Shown here: positions 9,349 through 22,402 of the stretch, one piece after another | How positions within the stretch are numbered: the stretch's first letter is position 1 | Layout of the letters: the number at the start of each line of letters is the position of its first letter | NCBI RefSeq assembly: GCF_901482445.1 | Contig: NZ_LR590477.1 | Coordinates: forward strand, 1,674,001 to 1,738,000 | Direction of reading: 5' to 3' | Source: Neisseria lactamica | GTDB taxonomy: Bacteria; Pseudomonadota; Gammaproteobacteria; Burkholderiales; Neisseriaceae | DNA length: 64,000 nt | The notes under the pieces: generated by a model | The model's input: the letters and a program-made list of their open reading frames with translations, nothing else | What the model was told of the DNA's origin: nothing | The model's database searches: none | Made by a program: the position numbers and the translations under genes

Positions 9349-10215
9349 ATGAAAGGCATCATCCTTGCGGGCGGCAGCGGCACGCGCCTCTACCCCGTCA
9401 CGCGCGGCGTATCCAAACAGCTGCTGCCCGTGTACGACAAGCCCATGATTTACTATCCCTTGTCCGTATTGATGTTGGCAGGAATCCGCGATATTTTGGT
9501 GATTACCGCGCCCGAAGACAACGCCTCTTTCAAACGCCTGCTCGGCGACGGCAGCGATTTCGGCATTTCCATCAGCTATGCCGTGCAACCCGCTCCCGAC
9601 GGCTTGGCACAGGCATTTATCATCGGCGAAGAATTTATCGGTAACGACAACGTCTGCTTGGTTTTGGGCGACAATATTTTTTACGGTCAGTCGTTTACGC
9701 AAACATTGCGGCAGGCGGCGGCAAAAAAACACGGCGCAACCGTGTTTGCTTATCAGGTCAAAAATCCCGAACGTTTCGGCGTGGTTGGATTTGACGAAAA
9801 CTTCAACGCCCTGTCTATCGAAGAGAAACCGCAACGGCCCAAATCCGATTGGGCGGTAACCGGTTTGTACTTCTACGACAACCGCGCCGTCGAGTTCGCC
9901 AAACAGCTCAAACCGTCCTCACGCGGCGAATTGGAAATCTCCGACCTCAACCGTCTGTATTTGGAAGACGGCTCACTCTCCGTCCAAATCTTAGGGCGCG
10001 GTTTCGCATGGTTGGACACCGGCACGCACGAGAGCCTGCACGAGGCGGCTTCCTTCGTGCAAACCGTGCAAAACATCCAAAACCTGCACATCGCCTGCCT
10101 CGAAGAAATCGCTTGGCGCAACGGCTGGCTGACGAAAAAAGATGTGGAAACACAGGCAAAGCCTTTGGAAAAAACCGCCTACGGGCAATACCTGCTGCGC
10201 CTGATCGGCAAATAA
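9349..10215 (+). CDS. rfbA: glucose-1-phosphate thymidylyltransferase RfbA
   Basis: This 288-aa nucleotidyltransferase makes dTDP-glucose from glucose-1-phosphate and dTTP, the first step of the pathway. The N-terminal signature GGSGTRLYPVT (~8-18) is followed by the invariant KPMIYYPLS (~26-34). Also visible are the metal/substrate motif VLGDNIFYG (~106-114) and LDTGTHESL (~224-232). AGAAAG lies upstream of the ATG. It is 104 bp after rfbB, beyond the DUS hairpin. Confidence 0.96.
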   Translation: MKGIILAGGSGTRLYPVTRGVSKQLLPVYDKPMIYYPLSVLMLAGIRDILVITAPEDNASFKRLLGDGSDFGISISYAVQPAPDGLAQAFIIGEEFIGNDNVCLVLGDNIFYGQSFTQTLRQAAAKKHGATVFAYQVKNPERFGVVGFDENFNALSIEEKPQRPKSDWAVTGLYFYDNRAVEFAKQLKPSSRGELEISDLNRLYLEDGSLSVQILGRGFAWLDTGTHESLHEAASFVQTVQNIQNLHIACLEEIAWRNGWLTKKDVETQAKPLEKTAYGQYLLRLIGK

Positions 10216-10247
10216 ATGCCGTCTGAACCACTTTCTTCAGACGACAT
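10216..10247 (+). repeat. imperfect inverted DUS pair between rfbA and rfbC
   Basis: A perfect DUS (10216-10227) faces an inverse with one mismatch (ttcagacgacat, 10236-10247). It is probably a weak hairpin within the operon. Confidence 0.55.
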
Positions 10248-10259
10248 ACAGAGAAAATC

Positions 10260-10817
10260 ATGAACATCATCGACACCGCCCTCCCCGACGTAAAACTTTT
10301 AAAACCGCAAGTCTTCAAAGACGGGCGCGGCTTTTTTATGGAAACCTTCCGCGACGGGTGGTTCAAAGAAAATATTGCCGATCGAACCTTCGTGCAGGAA
10401 AACCATTCCCAATCACGCAAAGGCGTATTGCGCGGCCTGCACTACCAAACCGAAAACACACAAGGCAAACTCGTACGCGTAGTTGTCGGCGAAGTGTTCG
10501 ACGTGGCCGTCGATATGCGAGAAGGTTCGCCGACTTTCGGCAAATGGGCGGGCGCAACCCTGTCGGCGCAAAACCGATACCAGCTTTGGATACCCGAAGG
10601 CTTCGCGCACGGGTTCTACGTTTTGGGCGACACGGCGGAAGTCGTGTACAAATGCACGGACTATTACAAGCCGGAAGCCGAACAGGTTTTAATATGGAAC
10701 GACCCGGCAATAGGCATAGGCTGGCCGCTTCAAACCGCGCCGCTGCTGTCGCCCAAAGACCTTGCCGGCAAAACGTGGGCGCAAGCCGAAAAGCTCCGCC
10801 TTACGCTTTCCCGATAA
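10260..10817 (+). CDS. rfbC: dTDP-4-dehydrorhamnose 3,5-epimerase RfbC
   Basis: This 185-aa cupin-fold epimerase acts on dTDP-4-keto-6-deoxyglucose. Conserved residues are visible: FFMETFR (~23-29), QENHSQSRKGVLRGLHYQ (~45-62) with the catalytic His, and VAVDMREGSPTFG (~82-94). It is the last gene of the cluster and ends at a strong terminator. The next gene is convergent and unrelated, so no rfbD follows. Confidence 0.95.
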   Translation: MNIIDTALPDVKLLKPQVFKDGRGFFMETFRDGWFKENIADRTFVQENHSQSRKGVLRGLHYQTENTQGKLVRVVVGEVFDVAVDMREGSPTFGKWAGATLSAQNRYQLWIPEGFAHGFYVLGDTAEVVYKCTDYYKPEAEQVLIWNDPAIGIGWPLQTAPLLSPKDLAGKTWAQAEKLRLTLSR

Positions 10818-10853
10818 AAAATGCCGTCTGAACGTTTCAGACGGCATTTTTTC
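10816..10853. terminator. bidirectional inverted DUS terminator (rfbC / OPT transporter)
   Basis: atGCCGTCTGAA-CGT-TTCAGACGGCat (10821-10847) is flanked by A5 and T6. It serves the convergent rfbC and transporter genes. Confidence 0.88.
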
Positions 10854-10860
10854 CGACAGG

Positions 10861-12879
10861 CTACCTACCCGCCTTCAGTACGCGCCGTGCAAAAATAATC
10901 ATTCCGGTAACGAAGAACGCCAAGCCCAGCCAAGAAGCGGCGGCATCCCAGTTTTGCAGATTCAACGCAAGCGGCGCATCCGAGCCGCCGTTGGTTACAG
11001 AGAAGGCAATAATAAACGCCATAATCACACCGATCAGGCTTTCACCGACAATCAGGCCGGCCGCGAAAAGCGTACCGATACGGTCGGCGTTTTTCAGACG
11101 GCCTTCACGGTTTTCCGCTTTTTTGCCGATGATGTGTTTCAACACCGCCGCCAACACCGCGCCTGCCACGATGGGCATATTGACGGACGGCGGCAGATAA
11201 ATGCCCATACCGACCGCAAGGACGGGCAGGGCAAGTTTGCCGCCTGATGATTTTTTCAACACCAAATCGGCGGCAATCAACACCGCGCCAATCGCGATGC
11301 CGGTAAAGATATAGACCCATTCAAGGTTGTGGGCGAAAATGCCCGACGCGATGGTCGTCATCAAAGTCGCTTGAGGGGCTGCCAAAGCCTGCGCCGCATC
11401 CATGCCTTCGCGCGGCATTGCGCCGGTAAAGCCGTAGGCTTCGTAAAGCAGTTCCAACACGGGTGAAATAACCAGCGCACCGACGATACAGCCGATAATC
11501 AGGGCGACTTGCTGCCGCCAAGGCGTGGCTTTGAGCAGGTAGCCGGTTTTCAGGTCTTGCAGGTTGTCATTGGAGATCGAAGCCACGCAGATTACTGCCG
11601 AGCCGCAAAATAAAGTCAGTGCCAGCAAAAATTTGCGGTTTGCCTCATCCGCCATCAAACCGCCGGATTCGCCCACCAGCAGCAAAACCAGCGAAATCAC
11701 GACGATGGAAACGATGCCCACGCCGGAAATCGGGCTGGAAGACGAGCCGACCAAACCCGCCATATAACCGCAGGCGGCGGCGACCAAAAAGCCGATGACG
11801 GAAGCCAAAAGCGTGCAAACGACCACTAAAAGCCAAGCCATGCCGCCCGTAATGTGCGAATCGCCGATAAAGTGGTAAAACGACACGCCTAGAATAAACA
11901 TCATAGACAATACCCAGAAAATCATGGCTTTAGGCGACAAATCCTGTTCAGCGCGTTCTGTAGCGGGCGCACCGCCGCCAAAACTCTTAAACGACATCCT
12001 CATGCCTTCCACCATTGGCTTGAGCAGCATCAAAAGCGTCCAAACCGCCGCGATACCTATGGTTCCCGCGCCGATGAAGCGTACTTTTTCCTTCCACAGC
12101 TTCATCGCAAACGCCGCCATTTCTATATCAGAAGGCTGCGGGATGTGTGAGGAGAAATACGGCACGGCAATACCCCAAGCAATCGAAATGCCCAACAGGA
12201 TGGCGATGCCGCCCGTCAGTCCGACCAAATAGCCCGCGCCCAACAATGCCAGTGAAAAGCCCATCGGCAGCTGGAAAATCGCCGTACCGCTTTTAAACCA
12301 ATAACTCGCGCTATCGGCAATCACGCGCAGACCTCCGGCGCAAAAGCTCATCAATCCCGCCAACGCGCCGCCTGCCGCCAGCTCTTTGATGCCGCTGCCT
12401 CCCTGACGGTCATCCCCTTCTTCATGACCGCCCACTTTCAAAATTTCAGCAGCCGCCACACCTTCCGGATAAGGCAAATCGCTTTTCACCACCATCGCGT
12501 AACGCAGCGGAATGGTAAAAATTACCCCCAAAATCCCGCCGGCAACACATAAAAGCGTCGTCTGCCAGAACGGAAAACCGCTCCAGTAGCCCGCCATCAG
12601 CAAACCGGGCAGGACGAAGATGATGGTCGAAAGCGTACCCGCCGCCGAAGCTTGGGTCTGCACCATGTTGTTTTCCAAAATATTGCTGCCTTTGAAAAAC
12701 TTTAAAACCGCCATCGAAATCACTGCCGCCGGAATCGACGAGGCAAAGGTCAGTCCGACTTTCAAACCGAGGTAAACGTTGGACGCAGTAAAAATTACAG
12801 TAATCAATGCACCGAGTATCATGCCTCGGAGCGTCAGTTCGCGGTATTCTTCTACCGAACCAGATAAAGATTTATTCAT
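10861..12879 (-). CDS. OPT-family oligopeptide transporter
   Basis: This 672-aa inner-membrane protein has about 14-16 hydrophobic segments and matches the bacterial OPT family: an N-terminal SNVYLGLKVGLTF motif, YPEGVAAAE (~145-153) and a C-terminal YLPPSVNMPIV motif. Family members import oligopeptides or metal chelates; the substrate here is unknown. The ATG at 12879 (AAGGA six bases upstream) is preferred to an ATG ten codons earlier. It is monocistronic. Confidence 0.9.
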   Translation of the reverse strand: MNKSLSGSVEEYRELTLRGMILGALITVIFTASNVYLGLKVGLTFASSIPAAVISMAVLKFFKGSNILENNMVQTQASAAGTLSTIIFVLPGLLMAGYWSGFPFWQTTLLCVAGGILGVIFTIPLRYAMVVKSDLPYPEGVAAAEILKVGGHEEGDDRQGGSGIKELAAGGALAGLMSFCAGGLRVIADSASYWFKSGTAIFQLPMGFSLALLGAGYLVGLTGGIAILLGISIAWGIAVPYFSSHIPQPSDIEMAAFAMKLWKEKVRFIGAGTIGIAAVWTLLMLLKPMVEGMRMSFKSFGGGAPATERAEQDLSPKAMIFWVLSMMFILGVSFYHFIGDSHITGGMAWLLVVVCTLLASVIGFLVAAACGYMAGLVGSSSSPISGVGIVSIVVISLVLLLVGESGGLMADEANRKFLLALTLFCGSAVICVASISNDNLQDLKTGYLLKATPWRQQVALIIGCIVGALVISPVLELLYEAYGFTGAMPREGMDAAQALAAPQATLMTTIASGIFAHNLEWVYIFTGIAIGAVLIAADLVLKKSSGGKLALPVLAVGMGIYLPPSVNMPIVAGAVLAAVLKHIIGKKAENREGRLKNADRIGTLFAAGLIVGESLIGVIMAFIIAFSVTNGGSDAPLALNLQNWDAAASWLGLAFFVTGMIIFARRVLKAGR

Positions 12880-12907
12880 TATTCTTCCTTTGACAACAGA
12901 TTCCCGC

Positions 12908-12936
12908 ATATTGTTGGCAATATGTCATAATGTCAA
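12908..12936 (-). promoter_or_regulatory. candidate promoter of the OPT transporter
   Basis: On the minus strand, TTGACA (12931-12936) is separated by 17 bases from CAATAT (12908-12913), about 30 bases before the ATG. The -35 is perfect and the -10 weak. Confidence 0.45.
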
Positions 12937-13024
12937 GTTTTAAAAAGAACAGTTAAAAACAGTTATCCAATCCTATCTCTTACTTCCTTGAAAATAAAAA
13001 CTATTTTCAAGCAAACAAAAACAG

Positions 13025-13051
13025 CCGTATCAGGGAGATTCCCCGATACGG
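13025..13051 (-). terminator. terminator of dnaJ
   Basis: CCGTATC/GATACGG arms with GGGGA/TCCCT inner pairing are followed on the minus strand by TGTTTTTG. It begins 24 bases past the dnaJ stop. Confidence 0.75.
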
Positions 13052-13074
13052 CCGCCTGTTTACAAGCCTCAAAA

Positions 13075-14196
13075 TCAATCAAACAAATCGCGCAGCTTGT
13101 CTAAAAACGATTTCTTACGCGGTGTTTGATTTTCCAACCCGGTAGAAATCCGTTCAAACTCTTCCAAAAGCTCTTTTTGACGGTCGGTCAAATTGACAGG
13201 CGTTTCGACAACAATATGGCAGTACAAATCGCCGGTCGCGCTGCTGCGTAAAGATTTGACACCCTTACCCTTCACGCGCATCCTCCTGCCGGTTTGGGTT
13301 TCTTTGGGGACGGTGAGCTTGACTTTGCCGTCCAAGGTCGGCACTTCCAACTCCCCGCCCAAAGCAGCCGTGGCAAAACTGATCGGCAGTTCGCAATGCA
13401 AATCCAAACCATCGCGTTGGAAAATCTTATGCGCCCTGATACGCACCGTTACATACAAATCGCCTGCAGGCGCGCCGTGCATACCCGGCCCGCCTTCGCC
13501 GCTCAAACGGATACGCTGCCCGTCATCGATACCGGCGGGAATATTGACTTCCACCGTCTTGACCGCCTTATTCCGCCCCGCGCCACGGCATTTGACGCAA
13601 GGTTCTTTAATGTGTTTGCCGGCACCGTGGCAGGTCGGACAAGTCTGCTGCATACGGAAAATCGCCTGCTGGATGTGCACCGTACCCGAACCTTTGCAAG
13701 TCGGGCAGGTTTCCGGGGATGTCCCCGGTTTCGCGCCGCTGCCGTTACAGACATCACACGATTCATAAGTCGGAATATTGATGCGTTTCTTCACGCCTTT
13801 TGCTGCTTCTTCAAGCGTGATTTCGATACCGACTTGAACGTCCTCACCCTGATAATCAGGCTGGGCGCGCCCCGAACCGCCTCCAAACATTTGGCTGAAA
13901 ATATCCCCAAAGTCAAAACCTTGAGCACCACCAAATCCTCCAAACCCTCCGAAGCCCCCCTGTCCGCCGCCTTCAAACGCCGCATGACCATACTGGTCGT
14001 ACATAGCGCGCTTTTCCTTGTCGGACAAAGTTTCATACGCCTTTTGTACTTCTTTAAACTTCTCTTCCGCCTCTTTATTGTCAGGATTGCGGTCGGGATG
14101 GTATTTCATCGCCAATTTACGGTAGGCTTTTTTAATTTCTTCATCGGTAGCTGTTTTTGCCACACCCAAGGTGGCATAAAAATCTTGATTGCTCAT
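13075..14196 (-). CDS. dnaJ: chaperone DnaJ (Hsp40)
   Basis: This 373-aa co-chaperone stimulates the DnaK ATPase and delivers unfolded clients. It has the J domain (1-~70, HPD in YHPDRNPDN), a Gly/Phe-rich linker (~75-112), four CxxCxGxG zinc repeats (~145-215) and the C-terminal substrate domain. Length matches the family. It stands alone with its own terminator; dnaK and grpE are not in the window. Confidence 0.97.
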   Translation of the reverse strand: MSNQDFYATLGVAKTATDEEIKKAYRKLAMKYHPDRNPDNKEAEEKFKEVQKAYETLSDKEKRAMYDQYGHAAFEGGGQGGFGGFGGFGGAQGFDFGDIFSQMFGGGSGRAQPDYQGEDVQVGIEITLEEAAKGVKKRINIPTYESCDVCNGSGAKPGTSPETCPTCKGSGTVHIQQAIFRMQQTCPTCHGAGKHIKEPCVKCRGAGRNKAVKTVEVNIPAGIDDGQRIRLSGEGGPGMHGAPAGDLYVTVRIRAHKIFQRDGLDLHCELPISFATAALGGELEVPTLDGKVKLTVPKETQTGRRMRVKGKGVKSLRSSATGDLYCHIVVETPVNLTDRQKELLEEFERISTGLENQTPRKKSFLDKLRDLFD

Positions 14197-14302
14197 CTTT
14201 TCATCTAATTCAAAATAAAATCACGGCTTAAAATAAGGGCAATTGCGCAAAACACAAGACAAACAGACTGCCATAGCTTACAAACTGAAACGGAATACAC
14301 TT

Positions 14303-14332
14303 TTCAGACGGCATAAACCGATGCCGTCTGAA
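14303..14332. repeat. outward-facing DUS pair between comE and dnaJ
   Basis: ttcagacggcat (14303-14314) and atGCCGTCTGAA (14321-14332) lie in a 257-bp interval (14197-14453) that otherwise shows only the comE terminator. Confidence 0.6.
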
Positions 14333-14408
14333 ATCTTCAGGTATGCACGACACAAAAACTTAGACAAGCATAAAACCAACCGCCATGAAGTGTTTCTGTT
14401 ATAAAAAC

Positions 14409-14433
14409 GCCGCCCGACCCATGGTCGGACGGC
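14409..14433 (-). terminator. terminator of comE
   Basis: The GC-rich stem GCCGCCCGACC / GGTCGGACGGC with a 3-base loop is followed by TTTTT on the minus strand, 20 bases past the comE stop. Confidence 0.8.
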
Positions 14434-14453
14434 ACTTTGTCGGCACATACGCC

Positions 14454-14753
14454 CTATTTTTTAGCTGCGGGCGTTGCCGGTTTGGCGGGGGCCTTGGGCG
14501 CGGGCGCGCCGACCGAGGCCTGGTCCCTCAGCTTCGCCAGCACCGCGGGGCCGATACCCTTAACTTTCGTCAAATCGTCCACAGACTTAAACGCGCCGTT
14601 TTGCGCACGGTATTCCGCAATGGCCTTCGCCTTTGCAGGGCCTATCCCCGGCAGCGCCTCCAGCTCCTGCTGCGAGGCGGTATTGACGTTTACCGCCGCA
14701 AAGGAGAAGGCGCAGGAGAACAGCATACAGAACAGCACAAACATCTTCTTCAT
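14454..14753 (-). CDS. comE: competence DNA-binding protein ComE (ComEA-like)
   Basis: This 99-aa periplasmic DNA-binding protein is required for natural transformation. A signal peptide (to ~19, SFA-A) is followed by a helix-hairpin-helix domain with two hairpins (ALPGIGPAKAKAI ~33-45; KVKGIGPAVLAKL ~63-75) and an Ala/Pro/Lys-rich tail. Neisseria are known to carry several comE copies linked to rRNA operons. This copy lies on the same strand, ~160 bp past the 5S gene, but behind the rRNA terminator. Confidence 0.93.
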   Translation of the reverse strand: MKKMFVLFCMLFSCAFSFAAVNVNTASQQELEALPGIGPAKAKAIAEYRAQNGAFKSVDDLTKVKGIGPAVLAKLRDQASVGAPAPKAPAKPATPAAKK

Positions 14754-14910
14754 GGTTTTTCCTTTAAATAAAACCGCATCCTGCGGACGATAAAACGCGC
14801 CATTCTAAAATGAATATCCAAAAGTTTCAAGCCGTTCCTCCGCAAACCCGGCCGGACACCGTACGGACTCCGTCCCGCCATCCCCGACATTTTTTCCGGG
14901 CAAAGCAAAA

Positions 14911-14930
14911 ACCCCCGGATTCCGGGGGTC
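14911..14930 (-). terminator. rRNA operon terminator
   Basis: The stem ACCCCCGGA/TCCGGGGGT is followed by TTTTTG on the minus strand, just past the 5S gene. Confidence 0.85.
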
Positions 14931-14942
14931 TTCTGAATGGGT

Positions 14943-15056
14943 GTTTGGCAGTGACCTACTTTCGCATGGAAGAACCACACTATCATCGGCGCTGAGTCGT
15001 TTCACGGTCCTGTTCGGGATGGGAAGGCGTGGGACCAACTCGCTATGGCCGCCAAA
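14943..15056 (-). rRNA. rrf: 5S ribosomal RNA
   Basis: The minus strand reads TTTGGCGGCCATAGCGAGTT and ends CACTGCCAAACA. This gives the characteristic terminal helix and the conserved CCCATCCCGAAC loop. Ends are approximate by a few bases. Confidence 0.95.
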
Positions 15057-15155
15057 CTCAAACTGTTACAAATCGGTAAAGCCTTAATCAATATATTCGG
15101 TGATGACTGAATCAGCCGGTAAGCTTTTATCCCTTGAAGTTCTTCAAATGATAGA

Positions 15156-18044
<2,889 letters not shown>

Positions 18045-18405
18045 CTATCATTTCAAGAACTTCTTTGACTTCGTCTGTCTACCCGTTGACTAGGGAAACA
18101 GACTTGAAATTCCTACTCTGATAAAGCTTACTGCTTGTTGTGCCTTAATCCTGCCTTTTGTGTTTCAGGATTAAGTCGATACAATCATCACCCAAATTCT
18201 GTGTTTGTCTTCTTTTCCCTCTCGGGAGATTTTTATCCTTTGCAAAGGGTAAAAATCAAAACAAACTCATTGTCTTTGTTTGTTGATTTCGGCTTTCCAA
18301 TTTGTTAAAGATCGATGCGTCGTTATTTTACTCCGCAAATCAAAATAAGTTGCTATAAAATATAAAAAAATAAAAGCAACAGGATTACTTTGATTTGCAA
18401 AGTTT
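18045..18405 (-). other. tRNA-Ala to 23S transcribed spacer
   Basis: This AT-rich internal transcribed spacer carries the 23S processing-stem strand and a boxA-like site. No gene is seen in it. Confidence 0.7.
18301..18312 (-). promoter_or_regulatory. boxA-like antitermination site in spacer
   Basis: GATCTTTAACAA on the minus strand resembles the rRNA boxA core CTTTAACA, as found in the 16S-23S spacer of enteric operons. Confidence 0.5.
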
Positions 18406-18481
18406 TGGTGGAGGCAAACGGGATCGAACCGATGACCCCCTGCTTGCAAAGCAGGTGCTCTACCAACTGAGCTATGCCCCC
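18406..18481 (-). tRNA. tRNA-Ala (anticodon TGC)
   Basis: A 76-base cloverleaf has acceptor GGGGGCA/TGCCTCC, anticodon loop CTTTGCAAAG with TGC, T-loop GGTTCGATCC and encoded CCA. It lies in the rRNA spacer. Confidence 0.97.
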
Positions 18482-18486
18482 GTTAT

Positions 18487-18563
<77 letters not shown>

Positions 18564-18660
18564 GGATTCTCTTCTCAAGCGAACCTTGCCTTCACTCAAG
18601 CTTCTTCCGCATCTTTTCAGTTTACCGATAAGTGTGAATGCCTAAAGCCCCTTCTTTCTC

Positions 18661-20205
<1,545 letters not shown>

Positions 20206-20389
20206 ATCTCTAACTTTTTTAACTTCTGGTCTGCTTCAAAGAAACCGACAGGACAATGTTCAAAACATTATCTTGTCTGTCTTTCAAACAGTGTGAGGCC
20301 CAAGGCACTCACACTTATCGGTAATCTGTTTTGTTAAAGAGCGTTTGAACTGCTTCATCACCGCCGCTTCGTCAGCAGCGAAGACGCGA
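20206..20389 (-). other. rRNA operon leader
   Basis: This is transcribed leader between the promoter and 16S. It holds boxA and the 16S processing-stem strand. No coding potential is seen. Confidence 0.65.
20331..20342 (-). promoter_or_regulatory. boxA of rRNA leader
   Basis: GCTCTTTAACAA on the minus strand matches the enteric boxA core, the Nus-factor antitermination signal. Confidence 0.75.
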
Positions 20390-20418
20390 ACTATACGCCC
20401 GAAGACGAATACGGTCAA
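20390..20418 (-). promoter_or_regulatory. rRNA operon promoter
   Basis: TTGACC (20413-20418) is separated by 17 bases from TATAGT (20390-20395) on the minus strand. A GC-rich discriminator (TCGCGTC) follows, and A-rich sequence (GAAAAAATCCC) lies upstream as an UP-like element. The discriminator is the type controlled by DksA/ppGpp, and dksA is the next gene upstream. Confidence 0.85.
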
Positions 20419-20549
20419 TACTTTCAGTGGGATTTTTTCGGGAATTGTTGTCATATACCTGTCGGATAAGGTTTTTTATTTCCGCCAAATGCTGCGCCGC
20501 CTCCAAAAATCCCTTCCTCTTCTCCTCTGACTGGTGCGCCTTTGTGAAT

Positions 20550-20582
20550 ATGCCGTCTGAAACTCGGGGCTTCAGACGGCAT
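20550..20582 (-). terminator. inverted DUS terminator of dksA
   Basis: The DUS stem (20550-20561 / 20571-20582) lies 16 bases past the dksA stop. Confidence 0.8.
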
Positions 20583-20597
20583 TTTCGTTTGCCGCTA

Positions 20598-21014
20598 TCA
20601 GTCGGCAAACTGTTTTTTCATTCTCTCACGACGCTCTTGCGCCTCTACGGACAAAGTGGCGGTCGGGCGCGCCAACAGCCGCTTCAGCCCGATAGGCTCT
20701 CCCGTATCGGCACAGAATCCATAATCGCCCCTGTCAATATTGCGGATGGTCGCCTGTATTTTACTGAGAAGTTTTCGTTCCCGATCGCGGGTACGGAGTT
20801 CCAATGCGTACTCTTCTTCCTGTGTGGCACGGTCGGCGGGATCGGGGGCTGATTCATGTTCCTGGAGATGTCCTGTCGTAGCGGAAGCATTTTCGATGAG
20901 TTCGTCTTGCATTTTTACCAGCAATTCGCGGAAAAAAGCCAGATGATCGTCATTCATATAATCGTCTTCCGGCCCGCTCCAATTCAAAATATCTTGTTCT
21001 GTCAGCTTTGCCAT
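20598..21014 (-). CDS. dksA: RNA polymerase-binding factor DksA, single-cysteine type
   Basis: This 138-aa protein binds the RNA polymerase secondary channel and works with ppGpp on rRNA and amino-acid promoters. The coiled-coil tip motif DxxDxA is intact (D58, D61, A63). The usual four-Cys zinc finger is reduced to C101-x2-T104-x17-S122-x2-A125, exactly in register. This C-T-S-A pattern is known from zinc-independent DksA proteins such as P. aeruginosa DksA2. The gene sits directly upstream of the rRNA promoter. Confidence 0.92.
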   Translation of the reverse strand: MAKLTEQDILNWSGPEDDYMNDDHLAFFRELLVKMQDELIENASATTGHLQEHESAPDPADRATQEEEYALELRTRDRERKLLSKIQATIRNIDRGDYGFCADTGEPIGLKRLLARPTATLSVEAQERRERMKKQFAD

Positions 21015-21160
21015 AATGTATGTCCTTTCGGTTCACCGAAAAAAACAAAGCACCACAAAGTGGCTTTATTCCTTTGATTTTTATGAGGCTTATTGCCTAA
21101 GGCGTTTTTGAAAACGCGCATCATAACACGTTTTGGATTGGTTTTTTTATTTTCTTTACA

Positions 21161-21952
21161 TTATTGATATTGCCGTTCCATTTCCTGCGAACGGCGCACA
21201 CAGGCACAAACGCCTTCATTTATGGCTTCGGCGACACGATGCCGTCTGAAGGCTTCCACAGCTTCGTGGGTTGTCCCGCCTTTTGACGTTACATTTTTTT
21301 GAAGCTTCTCGAAATCTTCACCCGTCTGCTCGGCAATGGCAACCGCTCCTTTAAATGTTGCCAGGCTGAGCGCGCGTGCTTCTGCGATATCAAACCCTTG
21401 TCGGATGGCGGCATTTTGCAATGCGTCCAACAGATAAAACACATATGCCGGCCCGCTGCCGCTGATGCCGGTGATACTGTGCATTTGCGCTTCATCTTCC
21501 AACCAAACGGTCAAACCGACAGATTTCATGATTCGATCGGCAATCTTGCAGTCTGTTTCCAATACTTCCGCTTCGGCATACATACCGGATACACCCAGTC
21601 CTATTTTCCCGGGCGTATTCGGCATAACCCGGACAATGCGGCGTATTCCCCCGAGGTAACGGCTGAGCGTACCGACTGACAATCCGGCTGCGACAGAAAG
21701 CACCAATGCGCCGTTGGTGCGGATATTTTTGCACGCAGCTTCCATATCCTGTGGTTTGACGGCAAGAATCAAAACATCATCCGAATGCAATTCCGGCAGG
21801 GTTGCCGAAGTTTCGACCCCCAACTCTTTTTCCAAACGTTCGCGTTTTTCCGCACCCCGGTTGGCTATATGGATGCGGTATCCCCCTTGTTTGACCAATC
21901 CGCCCGCAACGGCAGCCGCCATATTGCCGCCGCCGAGAAAATAAACATTCAT
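21161..21952 (-). CDS. proC: pyrroline-5-carboxylate reductase ProC
   Basis: This 263-aa NADPH-dependent enzyme catalyses the last step of proline synthesis. The N-terminal Rossmann motif is FLGGGNMAAAVAGGL. The conserved signature SPAYVF-type block is seen as GISGSGPAYVFYLLDAL (~161-177), with TSKGGTTHEA (~223-232). The start at 21952 is preferred, being directly before the Rossmann strand; an ATG six codons earlier is possible. It may be co-transcribed with yggS and the intervening lipoprotein. Confidence 0.95.
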   Translation of the reverse strand: MNVYFLGGGNMAAAVAGGLVKQGGYRIHIANRGAEKRERLEKELGVETSATLPELHSDDVLILAVKPQDMEAACKNIRTNGALVLSVAAGLSVGTLSRYLGGIRRIVRVMPNTPGKIGLGVSGMYAEAEVLETDCKIADRIMKSVGLTVWLEDEAQMHSITGISGSGPAYVFYLLDALQNAAIRQGFDIAEARALSLATFKGAVAIAEQTGEDFEKLQKNVTSKGGTTHEAVEAFRRHRVAEAINEGVCACVRRSQEMERQYQ

Positions 21953-22000
21953 TATTTCTACCCTATTCAAAATTACCTTACTAAATTCATTCCCAATTTT

Positions 22001-22402
22001 TTACCATCGGACGCGCTCGGACAGACCGTTGCGCCGCAACCCCTGCTTTTTCAAACAATCAAAACCTTCCTGTTTGAACGTCTCAATCAAAGGTTTGCCG
22101 TCACGCGTACGCCAATCCAACCCGCAGGCTTCAAACTTCCCTATTTTCCTGTAAAAGTAAGATTGTTGTGCGGATTCATATTCGTTTGCCCTGACGGAAT
22201 AATTGCCGTCTGAAAGCGGTATCTCGTAGTCCTCTAAAGACGGCGGACTCTCGCCGCCAATATCCCAAAAATCGATGGCAGGAGGTTTTTTGGGGAAACA
22301 CCAGCCGGACAACGACGGACATGGATACCAACCCGCCAACTGACAGCCGGTAACCGTAAACATAAGCAATAACACCATTGCAAGATATTTTATTGTACGC
22401 AT
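22001..22402 (-). CDS. hypothetical lipoprotein, 133 aa
   Basis: The signal peptide (residues 1-19) ends in lipobox TVTGC (Cys20). The mature part has several Cys/Trp/Pro residues (WYPCPSLSGWC ~25-35) and no family I recognise. The ATG at 22402 overlaps the last 13 bases of yggS, so translation is probably coupled. An upstream frame extension lacks a signal peptide at its start and is not favoured. Confidence 0.75.
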   Translation of the reverse strand: MRTIKYLAMVLLLMFTVTGCQLAGWYPCPSLSGWCFPKKPPAIDFWDIGGESPPSLEDYEIPLSDGNYSVRANEYESAQQSYFYRKIGKFEACGLDWRTRDGKPLIETFKQEGFDCLKKQGLRRNGLSERVRW

